A stretch of DNA of 64,000 nt from Anadara kagoshimensis (GCA_021292105.1 CM037864.1:38874486-38938485); one strand, 5' to 3'. Positions 24,701 through 31,255 are shown, numbered from the stretch's first letter. The notes: generated from the letters alone by a model not told the origin. A program made the numbers and translations.

Positions 24701-25481
24701 TTACTGTATTTCCACAAATTCAGTGCACATGGAAAATGCAAGAATAAAGTAGCATTTTCCAAACATACAAAACATTTGCCAAAACTTGATACAAAATATA
24801 CTGACCTAATAGGAAAAAAGTATGTATATTTTTCAGTCATCCAAAAGTGAATTTATTCTGTACACAGGGCAATTTTTAGCTTTTAAACAAAACATTAAAT
24901 ATTACTATGTCAAAATTATCCCTCTGTACCTTCTTACTCTGAACAACTATAGTTGTAATGTCATAATTGGAATATGAACAACAATGACCTACCTACCCTA
25001 AATACCCTGATGTAACTTTGAATGAGGCCCAATTGGTGTATAAACTTGATCAAATTTCAAACATTTTGACAAAATTTCTCTATGTACAGGAGAACTGAAC
25101 AGTGATGTTTTTATTTTAAAATATAATTTTGTTAGATCGGTGCATTTTATATGCATTTGATTGATATTTTAATGGAAACATTTTCAATTAAATAAATAAT
25201 AAAAACCATGTGCACTAAATTCATGGAAATACAGTAGGTATTGTTTCCTGTGTTGACTATATCCTCTGGAATGCTTAGTCCACAAGCAGAGACACCAGCC
25301 CGATGTTTGTAACCATTCCTAAACCTCTTTAAATTTTAATGTATTTTCCAGGTATACTCTCACACTTGATCCATCCCATGAAGTTATTAAAACATGTTTT
25401 GGTGTAACAGTGCCAGCCAGTGGTATTAAAGTGTTTGTGAAGAAGAGACATTGTAAAGGAAAATATGCAAAATCAGCCTAA
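1021..25481 (+). CDS. cytochrome P450, CYP4 type, 11 exons, 506 aa
   Basis: Membrane-bound heme monooxygenase of the CYP4 clan; relatives hydroxylate fatty acids or other lipids at the endoplasmic reticulum with electrons from P450 reductase. The substrate here is unknown. Coding joins: 1021-1176, 2886-3021, 7196-7377, 8093-8217, 11983-12045, 15055-15178, 15694-15823, 16360-16489, 16896-17174, 22353-22418, 25352-25481. All introns are GT-AG and the lengths sum to 1521 nt (506 codons plus stop), a normal CYP4 length. Seen: hydrophobic anchor (aa 4-20), PGP at 38-40, W127/R131 of the C-helix, ExxR at E364-R367, FDPQRF meander, and heme loop FSAGPRNCIG with C444. The I-helix reads AGYGTT (305-310), where relatives have AGHDTT, so the acid is lost (G308). 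An in-frame stop at 985 supports the start at 1021. Introns are full of mobile elements. I am sure of the family; subfamily and activity are open. Confidence 0.93.
1177..2141. other. P450 intron 1, left part: nothing recognised
   Basis: No gene, repeat with clear ends or RNA motif was recognised here. The rest of intron 1 (2423-2885) is also plain AT-rich sequence after the SINE. Confidence 0.5.
2142..2422 (+). repeat. tRNA-headed SINE, family 1
   Basis: A tRNA-like head with A box and B box (GGTTCGACCCC), a central conserved part (cccgtgtcacggtgggcttg, shared with the copy at 33216) and a 3' tail of CTCAA repeats. It has an internal deletion compared with the 345-bp copy at 33216. No convincing target-site duplication was seen. 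Confidence 0.85.
2886..3021 (+). CDS. P450 exon 2
   Basis: Acceptor TTTCAG, donor GTATGT. Encodes FKQQRDPFQEY then VWFGPFKPVLVLYHPD, the beta-1 region typical of CYP4 enzymes. Leaves one base for the next codon. Confidence 0.92.
3321..4760 (-). mobile_element. degenerate Penelope-like element, minus strand
   Basis: Reading the minus strand, the sequence runs from the LPYLYWISKLHKNPYKERY region (near 4600) through a damaged RT domain to the shared PLE 3' end at 3321. Several frameshifts and deletions have destroyed the coding sequence. The PYKER codons are intact here, while the 36.6-kb copies have a stop at that Tyr. Confidence 0.8.
5346..5480 (-). mobile_element. PLE 3'-end fragment, minus
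   Basis: Matches the PLE terminal sequence from the terminal AACAAACATAC (complement of GTATGTTTGTT) to the ACACCCGC block. It faces a plus-strand fragment at 5715-6020, so the two form an inverted pair. Confidence 0.75.
5715..6020 (+). mobile_element. PLE 3'-end fragment, plus
   Basis: Contains the decayed C-terminal codons (KRFMAVV-like stretch), the ACACGTGGCGGGTG block, the GGTGCT/AGCACC hairpin and the terminal GATTGTGATTCGGAC. No intact coding sequence. Confidence 0.8.
6100..6475. repeat. non-autonomous element related to 56313-56765
   Basis: Shares long blocks with the 56-kb element: TATATACACAGTGTGTA, a CACTGAACTATGTT block, the ATGTTGTATCACCAC / GTGGTGATACAA hairpin, and the end CTAGTCTAATGTTAGATAA. 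The left part differs, so one of the copies is rearranged. No coding capacity. Confidence 0.65.
6839..6971. repeat. 133-bp imperfect inverted repeat
   Basis: Two arms of about 43 bp centred on TAGTCAATATTTCGGCT and its complement AGCCGAAATATTGACTA, with a short AT-rich loop. Looks like a fold-back MITE remnant in P450 intron 2, just before the duplicated exon 3. Confidence 0.7.
6977..7137 (+). repeat. 161-bp partial tandem copy of exon 3 and its acceptor
   Basis: The 161-bp unit is repeated from 7138 with a constant offset of 161. It holds the end of intron 2, the acceptor AG at 7033-7034 and the first part of exon 3 (EPKITEIES to KKWVRSRR), but stops before the exon's real donor. Differences from the full copy include I/S, E/G and V/A codon changes. 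The V codon creates a GTAAGG donor-like site at 7124. Confidence 0.85.
7196..7377 (+). CDS. P450 exon 3 (C-helix)
   Basis: The full copy of the duplicated exon. Acceptor AATCAG, donor GTAAGT. Encodes YAMVFDWFGDGLLIANGKKW then ARSRRLLNPAFYFD, including the heme-propionate contact motif W127xxxR131. The phases fit exons 2 and 4. Confidence 0.92.
7457..7660 (-). mobile_element. retrozyme-like element with decayed hammerhead
   Basis: On the minus strand the 3' part holds a hammerhead-like motif (7457-7503) whose core reads CCGATGA instead of CTGATGA. The body (…GGTCC/TTTGGTC blocks, a TGCAAAG stretch) matches the copy at 31256-31464. Confidence 0.75.
7782..7890 (-). mobile_element. PLE 3'-end fragment, minus
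   Basis: Carries AACAAACATA at its outer end, a GCAAAGTAAAAACTTTG stretch and the damaged AACTTCC block of the PLE terminal region. Diverged. Confidence 0.6.
8093..8217 (+). CDS. P450 exon 4
   Basis: Acceptor TTTCAG, donor GTAAGA, leaving two bases. Encodes FDLFPVISNCTLDIILKCAF, the D/E-helix region of CYP4 proteins, then SYETGCQKEG. Confidence 0.9.
8240..8664 (+). mobile_element. PLE 3'-end fragment, plus
   Basis: Contains the last RT-protein codons in decayed form (ACAACGAAGTAGGCTGCTTG, TTTATGGCC) and the complete structured 3' end through GGACATGGATTAG. Lies in P450 intron 4. Confidence 0.85.
8690..8975 (+). mobile_element. older PLE 3'-end fragment, plus
   Basis: A more diverged copy directly behind the 8240 fragment, with ACCCGTGGCGGGTGTAG and a terminal GAGTATGTTTGTTTTT. 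The two head-to-tail 3' ends resemble the tandem pattern known for Penelope elements. Confidence 0.65.
8976..9700. other. P450 intron 4: nothing recognised
   Basis: AT-rich sequence with no gene, SINE head or inverted repeat that I can support. Confidence 0.4.
9706..9788. repeat. compound (CT)n(AT)n microsatellite
   Basis: About 37 bp of CT-rich repeat followed by about 40 bp of AT repeat. Confidence 0.95.
9848..10085. repeat. MITE with ~45-bp terminal inverted repeats
   Basis: Left end ATAGATAAAGACCTGCAACA and right end TTGCTTGTCTATAG are imperfect inverted repeats carrying the GCAACATT and CTTGACCTTT blocks. The interior GATCCACCCAATACAT matches, in reverse orientation, the family member at 26825-27068. 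No coding capacity. Confidence 0.75.
10090..11980. other. P450 intron 4, right part: mostly unrecognised
   Basis: No gene was recognised. The stretch 11090-11290 stands out with many more CpG pairs than its surroundings, a CCAAT and an open frame of 63 codons of no known family. Confidence 0.4.
11983..12045 (+). CDS. P450 exon 5 (63 nt)
   Basis: A short exon between TTCCAG and GTTTGT. Encodes THPYVQAVHELTRIATHRHR, matching the CYP4 'YVxAVxEL' F-helix stretch. It was placed because phases 2 in and 2 out are needed and the residues fit. Confidence 0.88.
12150..12345 (+). mobile_element. old PLE 3'-end remnant
   Basis: Keeps GTTCCTTGTTCCTTTCA, ACACACGTTTCGGTGTAGC and GCGGTGCTTACC from the PLE 3' region but is heavily diverged. 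Confidence 0.6.
12546..12715 (-). mobile_element. retrozyme-like element with decayed hammerhead
   Basis: On the minus strand AGCACTACTGATGAGGAATT keeps half of stem I and the CTGATGA core, but the second core strand has changed (GAAAC to CAAAC) and stem II is lengthened and mismatched (12576-12621). Confidence 0.7.
13038..13739 (+). pseudogene. PLE reverse transcriptase core, truncated
   Basis: An open frame of about 230 codons with RT motifs in order: LYTTIP, FVVFGNIVFQQTIGIPMGTN, YIDDVLSLNN, SYLDLYLN, KLYDKRDDFNF. YIDD is the catalytic metal-binding site. The N-terminal half is missing and the C-terminus is out of frame, so it is a pseudogene, although the catalytic core is clean. Confidence 0.85.
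13038..14138 (+). mobile_element. 5'-truncated Penelope-like element
   Basis: Inserted into the TIR element. The RT core is well preserved: TFDFSTLYTTIP, GIPMGTNCAPVLADLFLYSY, YIDD at 13458-13469. A frameshift near 13670 moves the last 85 codons (PASPAYGFFVSQLIRN to FDVS) into another frame. The 3' end is complete with the structured terminal region. The absence of the first half of the protein points to 5' truncation on insertion. Inactive. The Penelope assignment rests on the RT motifs and the tandem 3'-end habit. Confidence 0.85.
14770..14890 (+). mobile_element. PLE 3'-terminal remnant
   Basis: TCACTTCCCAGATGGAAGTG hairpin, then GATTTGGACATAGATTGG and GTATGTTTGTTTTGAT, the PLE terminus. 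Confidence 0.65.
15055..15178 (+). CDS. P450 exon 6
   Basis: Acceptor GCATAG, donor GTGAGA, ends in phase 0. Encodes NMLLYPGVIFKLTKQGRQF, then FVHSIAEGIIEKRRAAY, the CYP4 'FVHxxxxxII..RR' segment. Confidence 0.92.
15612..15643 (-). mobile_element. retrozyme 3'-end fragment
   Basis: TTATACCAGTTTTAATTTAA then CAGCACTAGAC matches the retrozyme family up to the base next to the expected ribozyme cleavage site and then stops. Confidence 0.5.
15694..15823 (+). CDS. P450 exon 7
   Basis: Encodes ENGDSPTKKYLDFLEIILTA, then GLSDLEIRNEVDTFLFA, leading into the I-helix. The acceptor is a TAGCAG tandem (AG at 15689-15690 and 15692-15693), so an isoform with one extra Gln is possible. Donor GTGAGA. Confidence 0.92.
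16360..16489 (+). CDS. P450 exon 8 (I-helix)
   Basis: Acceptor TTTCAG, donor GTAAGG. Starts in the I-helix: GYGTTASAATW, then SLAQNPEHQERVQKEIDTIL. The codon for the conserved acid is GGC (Gly) where GAC (Asp) is expected, and the His codon is TAT (Tyr). Frame and splice sites are otherwise intact. Confidence 0.92.
16535..16660 (+). mobile_element. PLE 3'-terminal fragment
   Basis: Begins in the AGCACCCGG block and runs to GTTTGTTTTTGATTTG, the family terminus. Lies in P450 intron 8. Confidence 0.8.
16896..17174 (+). CDS. P450 exon 9 (K-helix to heme loop)
   Basis: Acceptor CTAAAG, donor GTTGGT. Encodes MEYLTMCIKEGIRR with the ExxR pair, ITYPPGTSFAISLHYLHNNP, FDPQRF and the first half of the heme loop, FCPFSAGP. 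Confidence 0.93.
17365..18040. repeat. degenerate repeat, partly related to the 160-bp satellite
   Basis: AAAATGGCGGATACCAAGCT at 17386 is the complement of a conserved stretch of the 20.3-21.1 kb satellite. Further right, three irregular copies of a GGGGCAA(C/T)AAC unit with CACAAAATTTGC-like words follow. No coding capacity. Confidence 0.5.
18065..18165 (+). mobile_element. old PLE 3'-terminal remnant
   Basis: TTGGATTGTAATTTGAACAT then GTATGTTTCTGTTTAATT is a diverged version of the PLE terminus. Confidence 0.5.
18735..19765 (+). pseudogene. mariner-type transposase pseudogene
   Basis: Fragments in order along the mariner transposase: WVADYEQGKQNINDNP and AATPEMANRA (18760-18860), an unrelated stretch of about 180 bp that looks inserted, then MTDS, ILQ-type and DQKHTR-type pieces (19050-19210), SPPKKAEK (19330), AINDCGF (19530) and a C-terminal FFKSCIELLKHR-like piece (19690-19720). 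Every segment needs a frame change. It is an old, dead copy in P450 intron 9. It is more complete than the fragment at 248-650. Confidence 0.75.
19766..20335. other. P450 intron 9: nothing recognised
   Basis: AT-rich DNA with no supported feature, except that its last 25 bases look like the end of a partial satellite unit. Confidence 0.4.
20336..21133. repeat. tandem repeat, five units of about 160-170 bp
   Basis: Units start at 20336, 20495, 20658, 20830 and 21000, each opening with GGAATTAT(G/A)GGTTCAAAAA and containing GCTTGGTATCCGCCATTTT, AATTATGTTAAATAAA and TTGCATTGGTACA. The first and last units are the most diverged, as expected for array edges. Confidence 0.9.
21330..21460 (-). mobile_element. 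PLE 3'-end fragment, minus
   Basis: Contains AATCCGTGTCCAAATCACAA, AACTTCCAACAGG and GGTGTTCCGGAAGGGT, complementary to the PLE 3' region. Confidence 0.7.
21461..22350. other. P450 intron 9, right part: nothing recognised
   Basis: T-rich sequence leading to exon 10. The open frames here match no family I know. Confidence 0.4.
22353..22418 (+). CDS. P450 exon 10 (heme cysteine)
   Basis: Acceptor TTGTAG, donor GTTAGT. Completes the heme loop: R442 N443 C444 IGQNFAMNEEKVIIAKFLHR. It is separated from exon 9 by a 5.2-kb intron full of repeats. Confidence 0.93.
22690..22852 (-). mobile_element. retrozyme-like element with decayed hammerhead
   Basis: The minus strand carries a hammerhead motif (22700-22744) with stem I, stem II (GGAATATATTCC), GAAAC and ACGGCCGT intact, but the core reads CTGGTGA. 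The body matches the 7.5 and 31.3 kb copies. Confidence 0.8.
23074..23212. repeat. 139-bp near-perfect palindrome
   Basis: Arms 23074-23116 and 23170-23212 are exact inverse complements over 43 bp. Inside lie a second inverted pair (AGAAGGGTT / AACCCTTCT) and a GGGC-ATC-GCCC centre, so nearly the whole element folds into one hairpin. Probably a fold-back MITE in P450 intron 10. Confidence 0.9.
23213..24010. other. P450 intron 10: possible short TIR element
   Basis: TTATTATACC near 23215 and GGTATAATAA near 23730 could be the ends of a further non-autonomous element of about 530 bp. Nothing else was recognised. Confidence 0.3.
24012..24101 (+). mobile_element. retrozyme-like element, plus strand, 5'-truncated
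   Basis: Contains the intact hammerhead (24023-24068) and the family's 3' sequence GTGAAATTAAAACTGGTATA. Only 11 bases of the body lie upstream. It meets a minus-strand copy head-on at about 24100. Confidence 0.8.
24023..24068 (+). ncRNA. type I hammerhead ribozyme, intact core
   Basis: Stem I AGCACTA (24023-24029) pairs with TAGTGCT (24062-24068). The core CTGATGA (24030-24036) is followed by stem II GGAAT/ATTCC with a three-base loop (24037-24049), GAA plus A (24050-24053), a tiny stem III AC/GT closed by GGCC (24053-24060) and the cleavage triplet GTC (24059-24061). All residues known to be essential for hammerhead self-cleavage are present. The very short stem III, with the self-complementary ACGGCCGT, is typical of retrozyme and Penelope hammerheads, which are thought to cut best as dimers in tandem transcripts. 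Activity is inferred, not shown. Confidence 0.9.
24102..24245 (-). mobile_element. retrozyme-like element with decayed hammerhead
   Basis: The minus-strand hammerhead (24109-24155) keeps stem I, GAAAC and ACGGCCGTC, but the CTGATGA core is replaced by CTTAAAG and stem II is broken. Confidence 0.75.
24486..24650 (-). mobile_element. retrozyme-like element with decayed hammerhead
   Basis: Hammerhead-like motif at 24493-24538 on the minus strand. The core reads CTAATGA and stem III is changed to ACCGAGT. Stem II GGAATTTCATTCC still pairs. Confidence 0.75.
24651..25340. other. P450 intron 10, right end: nothing recognised
   Basis: AT-rich sequence without a supported feature, except that 25255-25320 (GCAGAGACACCAGCCCG) is related to the duplicated blocks at 26100 and 26410. 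Confidence 0.4.
25352..25481 (+). CDS. P450 exon 11 and stop
   Basis: Acceptor TTCCAG. Encodes YTLTLDPSHEVIKTCFGVTV, then a lysine-rich tail and TAA at 25479-25481. AATAAA signals follow at 25551 and 25602. Part of this exon's 3' end recurs in the duplicated flank downstream. Confidence 0.9.
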
Positions 25482-25500
25482 TCAAAACAGAAGAAAATAC

Positions 25501-25745
25501 AAACAACAACAACGACAACAAAAACACGTTGAAATCGGATATTGGACTAAAATAAATTTTCAGATTTTGTTTTCTATATAAATTCAACAACAACGACGAC
25601 AAATAAAATTGAAATCAGAATTGGACTAAAATATTTTTTCAGATTTTTTTCTATATAAATTCAACAACAATAACGACAAATAAAATTAAAACCAGAATTG
25701 GACCTAAACAATTTTTCAGATTTTTTTCTATATAAATTCAATTAA
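25501..25745. repeat. three tandem units of about 80 bp
   Basis: Three units share ATTGGACTAAAATA, TTTTTCAGATTTT and TTTCTATATAAATTCAA, separated by AACAACAACGACGAC-like stretches. They lie in the 3' UTR or flank of the P450 gene. Confidence 0.85.
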
Positions 25746-25950
25746 ATACGTTTGGTTTACAATTTAGCCAATACACCAGGGTTCAAACCATGGTAACAGC
25801 ATTTGTAGTAATTCAAGCAAGTTCAAATAATTGTAGAATAGTGTAATACCAGTTTATGTTTAAAAACAACTTTTTCATATACATGTGCGTTCTTAACCTT
25901 TACATTAACTTCAATAACTTGATTTTTTTCTCAATTGTTCATTTTTACTT

Positions 25951-26860
25951 TATTTCTTCAATATAACGTTGTTATAGTTATGTATTTGCCACTGTAATTG
26001 TCATTGTATACTGTATGCATGGAATGTTTTATCGGCAAACAACATTGACCTGTCCAATTGACCTTTAAATATTAATCAAATTATTTACTATATGCTAAGG
26101 GGTGCCTAGTTCACTAGCAGAGATACCAGCCTAGTGAGTGATTGTAAAAAATGCGAAGGAAAAATGCAAAGTAAGCGTACTACATTAAAGCCATTGCAAA
26201 GTGGGACAAACCATGTAACATCAAGCAAGTTCAAATACGTGTAGAATAGTGTAATCTAGGTAAAAGTTTGAAAATAATTTTACTTCTTCATTATAACATT
26301 GCTATCATTATGTATTTGCCGCTATAATTGTCACCGTATACTGTTTGCATAGACATGTTATATCGTCTGTCCAATTGACTTCTAAATGATTATCATATTA
26401 TTTACTAGATGCTAGGGGTGTTATGTTCACCAGCAGAGGTACCAGCCCAGTGATTGTAAAAGAAATTGTAGAGAAAATGCAAAATAATCGTAATCAAAAT
26501 AGAAGAAACTATATATAAAAAACAAGAAGAAATACAATTATTTTTCTATTCATTTATTTTCGCTTAAATACCATCAACATTAAACCCGATTCAAAGCGGG
26601 ACAAACCATGTAACAGCGAGCAAGTTCAACTTAGTGTATCCCTAGCATATAGTGTAATCTTGGTAAAAGTTTGGAAACAATGCGTTCTAAACCTTTACAG
26701 TCACTTCTATACCCTACTGTATAGTTATTTATTACTTTACTTCTTCAATATAACATTGTTATAATTATGCATTTGCCACTATCATTGTCATCGTATACTT
26801 TCTGCATAGGCATGTTATATACTAGTAGGCAAACAACATTGACATGTCCAATTGACCTTA
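25951..26860. repeat. three irregular copies of P450 3'-flank sequence
   Basis: The block TTACTTCTTCAATATAAC to GCCACTGTAATTGTCAT recurs at about 25951, 26281 and 26743. The copies also repeat a segment related to the end of P450 exon 11 (ATTGTAAA…AAAATGCAAA…AATCAAAA) near 26145 and 26450. Units are 330-460 bp. Confidence 0.7.
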
Positions 26861-27068
26861 AGTTTAAATATGGATCATAGATCGGAACATTTATTTAAAG
26901 GTAACACAAGAGTTTACTTCGTCTTCATCTTGGAGAAACTCTAAAGAGTAAGCATATGTATAGTGTATATATTGACTAAGAATTCCAATGTATTGGATGG
27001 ATCCTCATATGTAAAAATCCCTAATGAAAGGTCAAACGAACAGGTCAATGTTGTTTGGCTATACTTAT
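26825..27068. repeat. MITE, second copy of the 9848 family
   Basis: The ends GGCAAACAACATTGAC and GGTCAATGTTGTTTGGC are inverted repeats. The interior CCAATGTATTGGATGGATCC matches the 9.9-kb copy in opposite orientation. Length is 244 bp against 238 bp. Confidence 0.75.
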
Positions 27069-28828
27069 GGATGTATGTTAAGACGGTTATAACTTTCTTG
27101 CACAGAAAGTAAGCGAATTCCATGTTTCACTTTACGCGGGTATTTTTGTGCTTTCACAGGCTATAAAAATGTCATGACGTCATTGCGTCAGATCATTCGA
27201 AACTGATTTAGTCGAGTTGACACTCCCATATACTCAATACTTGAACCTAGAAATGTTTTTTCCTATGAAGTTTTTTTGCTGTTTTGTATTCTATAGGGTC
27301 CCTAGAGTAAAATTTGGTTAGTTGCCCTGGAGGCAACATTGGGCAAATTGAATAATTTGCATATATCCAAGATGGCTGCCAGACGCCATATTGAAAATCT
27401 ATCTTTTGTAAGAATTGTTCTACAATAGTTTTCAATTTACCGTTTTATATGTTTTTAGGGATGAGGAACTCATTTTCCGTTGTTGCTTTTAACATTTGGG
27501 ACATTTTGAAAGTATATTTTACAATTTTGACCAGACAATGGTTTTTTATAATTAGATGTAACTCAGCATATCACATTCAATGCTGTGTAACTTAACCATG
27601 CATCTTGATACGTTTTGATTAAAAGGTCATAAATGAGGCTCGAACAACTCCTTTTAATAAGAAATTCAAAACATAATCTTTGGCAGCAGTGAATTGATTC
27701 GATTTTTACATAAACATTGATACATTACGTCATGTAATGAAGTATTATTGCTTCAGGAATCTGCAGCAAAATCTGCCCCTGATAATGTACAACCTTCCAC
27801 AAATTGTTTAGTTGGAGTTGAACAGTGGAACTCATTTGTTTTGGTTTTATGATAGTTTTGATATTTTGATAAACTATTTCCACACCAAATGTCCGCTATG
27901 AGACACACGTTATGAATTTAGACTTCCATTTCATCCATGTGGTATAAGTGAAAAGGTAGTGCACAGTGAAGATTTGGCTTACTTCTGGTGTCTCAACTTA
28001 CCTAAGTTACCATTAAGCAACATCTCGACATCTAGACCTGAAACTGTTGTTTTACATATAAATTATACTGGACTGCAGAAAATAATACATCTGCACTGTC
28101 TACTACCAAAACTATTTGTATCCTGATTAACAAACCCAACAAATAATTTTATTGGATGCTGGACATGTACAATATGCTGGTAAACTTTCTCAGTGTCTGC
28201 TATAAACACATGCGTGTTCTGTCGAGGATCTTGCATGTCAGTTCCATAGTGATTATTAGGATGCTGTCTTGGTTAACCAGTTTGGAGAAAAATGAGCCTT
28301 TAAAGGCATGACTCTCTAGCCTGATCCTTTTAGTGGGTAGATTATTGCTTCTCTGGTCGATTGGAATGAATATATTCTGAGTGTGATACAGACCATAACT
28401 CAAAGAGTTCAATCCTCGATGTTTATTGGATATATATGACGAAAATGTATTGCTTTTTCAAACCTCTAAATAAAAACAGATCATAAGGCAATTGCTCGCA
28501 AAATTGCTTCAAATGTGTCAATGTGGTGTATTCAGTTGCAATGGATGTGAAGATGGAATAAGAGTACAATCCAGTCTACCTGATGAGTTTTATAGTGCCA
28601 TTATTAGCTCTATAAAGATTATTCGTTTCAAAGCGACGCTGTCAAGATGCAAAAGCAAAGCCATTTATTGATCTTGGAAACATGTTTCTTTGGTTATCGT
28701 TGTTTGGACAGCAAGGGCAGTTTTAGCATAGCTTCTGCTTGCATTTGAAATCAGTTCTGTTCCTTTATGACATTGGTTGAAAATAGTCATTGAAACAGGT
28801 ATGAAGTCAGCTCTAGTCAAATCGCTTT

Positions 28829-30010
28829 GTGGAGGTCGTTCACCGAAAACTCACAATCACAATGATTCACAGTTTTTCTACCACATCTCTTGATCACATG
28901 GCAATAACTCATCAGATTTCATTGCATCAATCCAAAAAGGTCATATTAGTACCCAGACACTTCAAAGAAAATCTTGTTTTTCGACAAATACCATCTCATA
29001 TATTCTTAGAAACCATGACAGAGGAAACACCACAGCAATATGTATACGATTGTGGATTCGGCCATGATAAATCCGGCATAACTATGGTATCGTATGTTCT
29101 CCAGGCTGCACAAACAGGTCATGATATCATTTGTGTGCTGATTAACGACACAGATATTTTTGTTTTCCTAGTGTATTGGGTGTATAAGCATGAGAACAAT
29201 GTGATGTACTGATGGAGTGATAGGATAGAAGTTATGAACATCAATGAAACTAACTATGGTCTTGATTCGAAATGTCTTTAACTGCCAGGCATGCATGCTG
29301 TACGTGCCACGGTCTTGGTCTGAGATGTATTGAACTACCAGGCATGCATGCTGTAAGTGCCACGGTCTTGGTCTGGGATGTCTTGAACTACCAGGCATGC
29401 ATGCTCTCAGTGTCATGGTCTTGGTTCGAGATATCTTGAACTGCCAGGCGTGCATGCTGAAAGTGCCACTGTCTTGGTTTGAGATGTCTTGAACTGCCAG
29501 GCATGCATGCTGTCAGCGTCGTGGTCTTGGTTCGAGATATCTTGAACTGCCAGGCATGCACACTGTAAGTGTCATGGTCTTGGTTCGAGATGTCTTGAAC
29601 TGTCAGGCATGCACACTGTAAGTGTCATGGTCTTGGTTCGAGATGTCATGAACTGCCAGGCATGCATATTATCAGTGTCATGGTCTTGGGTTGAGATGTC
29701 TTGAGCTACCAGGCGTGCATGCTCTTAGGGACATGATCTTCGTTCGAGATATCTTGAGCTGTTATGTATGCATGTTCTAAGTGGTTGTGATACAGCATCA
29801 TAATTACAAACTCTTACTCTCCTCATTTAGCTGATGTTCTTGGTTAACAAAGATCACAAATAACTTTATGGGATCTGAACCATTCTTTGTTGTTCTGTAT
29901 TGCCAGCCAGCAGGGAAAACTGTGCCGTTTCCTCAGGCTCTTCATAGAGAACACCAAAGCCTTATAGTTTTAACTTTGTATCAAACACCATTTTCTGTTG
30001 TCTCACCTTT
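28829..30010 (+). pseudogene. transposon-associated invertebrate protein, 'DDTDVF/SGCDT' family, broken
   Basis: Unnamed family common in marine invertebrate genomes; function unknown to me. Recognisable pieces in order: SGITMVSYVLQAAQTGHDII then CVLINDTDIFVFLVYWV (family: DDTDVFVLLVYW), a stop at 29210, IEVMNINETNYGLDSKCL then LPGMHAV (29225-29300), the minisatellite, SGCDTAS (29785) and SEPFFVVLYCQPAGKT (29875-29925; family: PFFxALYGQPPGT). In the family LPGMHALSGCDT is continuous, so the array has split it. Three or more stops and frameshifts mean no product. Its place inside the TIR element suggests it is or was cargo. Confidence 0.7.
29281..29783. repeat. 53-bp minisatellite, about 9.5 units
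   Basis: Unit: CTGCCAGGCATGCATGCTGT, AAGTGTCATGGTCTTGGTTC, GAGATGTCTTGAA. Units are 80-95% alike. The unit's start matches the host pseudogene codons for LPGMHAV, so it grew from coding sequence. The long minus-strand open frame here is a by-product. Confidence 0.92.
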
Positions 30011-30859
30011 AGTTAATGTTGTGAAAGGGTACCGACAGTCAAGATCCTCCTGAGCAGTATGAGATGATAACCGATTTTGGATTGAAATTCAAAGATCAAT
30101 TCTCTTTATATGTTATAGCGAAAGGATACCCGGTACCCCAAGAACTTCTTTGTCATGTTATGTCAATGTAAGGCACAAAATCATAATTGCAACACACAAG
30201 GACATGCTTGCCTAAAAAATAACCCTGTACATAATTTTGTAACTGTTCTGGAGAAAGGGAGTGTTTAATTTTTTACACAAGGGTGAATAGTTATTTGACA
30301 CATATAGTCGGTCATTATAGACATGATGGTATTTAATGTAAAACTAATGCCAGAATTGAGTTGCCCCTGCCTAAATACTCCTGCAAAGATATATGACAAT
30401 CTATTATAAATTTGTTTTTGTACAAAATCAATATTTCAAGATGGCGTTCGTGGGTCATCTTGTATTTGTAGCTTATTGTGCTAGTTAAGTGTTCCGTATG
30501 TAAAACTTAACACCAGAAATGAGTTTCTCATACCTGAAAACATCTAAAAGGATATATTACAACCTATTGGAAGATAGTTTATATCACAATATGTATTTCA
30601 ATTTGACGTTTGGCGGCCATTTTGGATTTATGTATTTTGTGCAAGTTGCCCAAATTTGCCCGAAGGGCAACTAAGTTAGTTTTGTTCAAAGACCCATAAG
30701 GAAAAAAAAACAGCAAAAAAAACTTCATAGGAATGAACATTTCTAGGTTCGTAAAATGCCTACTCGACTAATTGTGGTCAGGCCGACGCTTTTTTCATTA
30801 TGGTAACTTAATTAAGGGATTTAAATTTACCGTTTAAGATATATTTGGTTTATTTCGAT

Positions 30860-31250
30860 CTCGGTTTTGTTTTACTATTATTTTAGGATTCGTGGTATTT
30901 TCTGATTTTTTAAACTTTACTCAAGCGATGCACGGGTGGCTCGCTTTCTTGTTTGTTAAGCAACAGTTCGTTTTATTATTTGATCATAAACTGACATTTT
31001 GTCTACAACATATAGAACAAAGTCTCATTTATTTATCATATTATGTCTAGAGCACAAGTTGTCCTAAAGCCAAGGCTTCCTTGATCGCCCTAGAGCAAAG
31101 GCTACTTATGCGTAGAACAACTTTAGCCTCCTTGATTACTAAATTGAGCGAAGGCTCAAATTTATTCTACTGCGCTCATTGGCCAGATTTATTGAACGAC
31201 GGTTCAATTATTTAGTTGCTTATTTATTTTATAAATTTGTTATTCATTAA
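30860..31250. other. unassigned stretch
   Basis: No gene or repeat with clear ends was seen. Confidence 0.35.
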
Positions 31251-31255
31251 TTACA

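Larger units (their letters stand above)
27187..30790. mobile_element. 3.5-kb element with ~160-bp terminal inverted repeats
   Basis: The left arm from 27243 (GAACCTAGAAATGTTTTTTC) and the right arm ending at 30752 are inverse complements over about 160 bp with scattered differences, including AAGATGGCTGCCA against its counterpart near 30615. TTAGTCGAGT just outside both arms extends the similarity, so the true ends lie slightly further out. It carries the pseudogene at 28829-30010 and the minisatellite. No transposase of a known family was seen. Confidence 0.75.

Noticed and set aside
29168-29455. Open frame on the minus strand with repeated 'HAW' words
   Set aside because: It only translates the 53-bp minisatellite; the unit is not a multiple of three and no protein family fits.
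29281-29783. CRISPR array
   Set aside because: Tandem units without unique spacers in a eukaryotic genome; the same applies to the 160-bp satellite and the 21-bp repeat.
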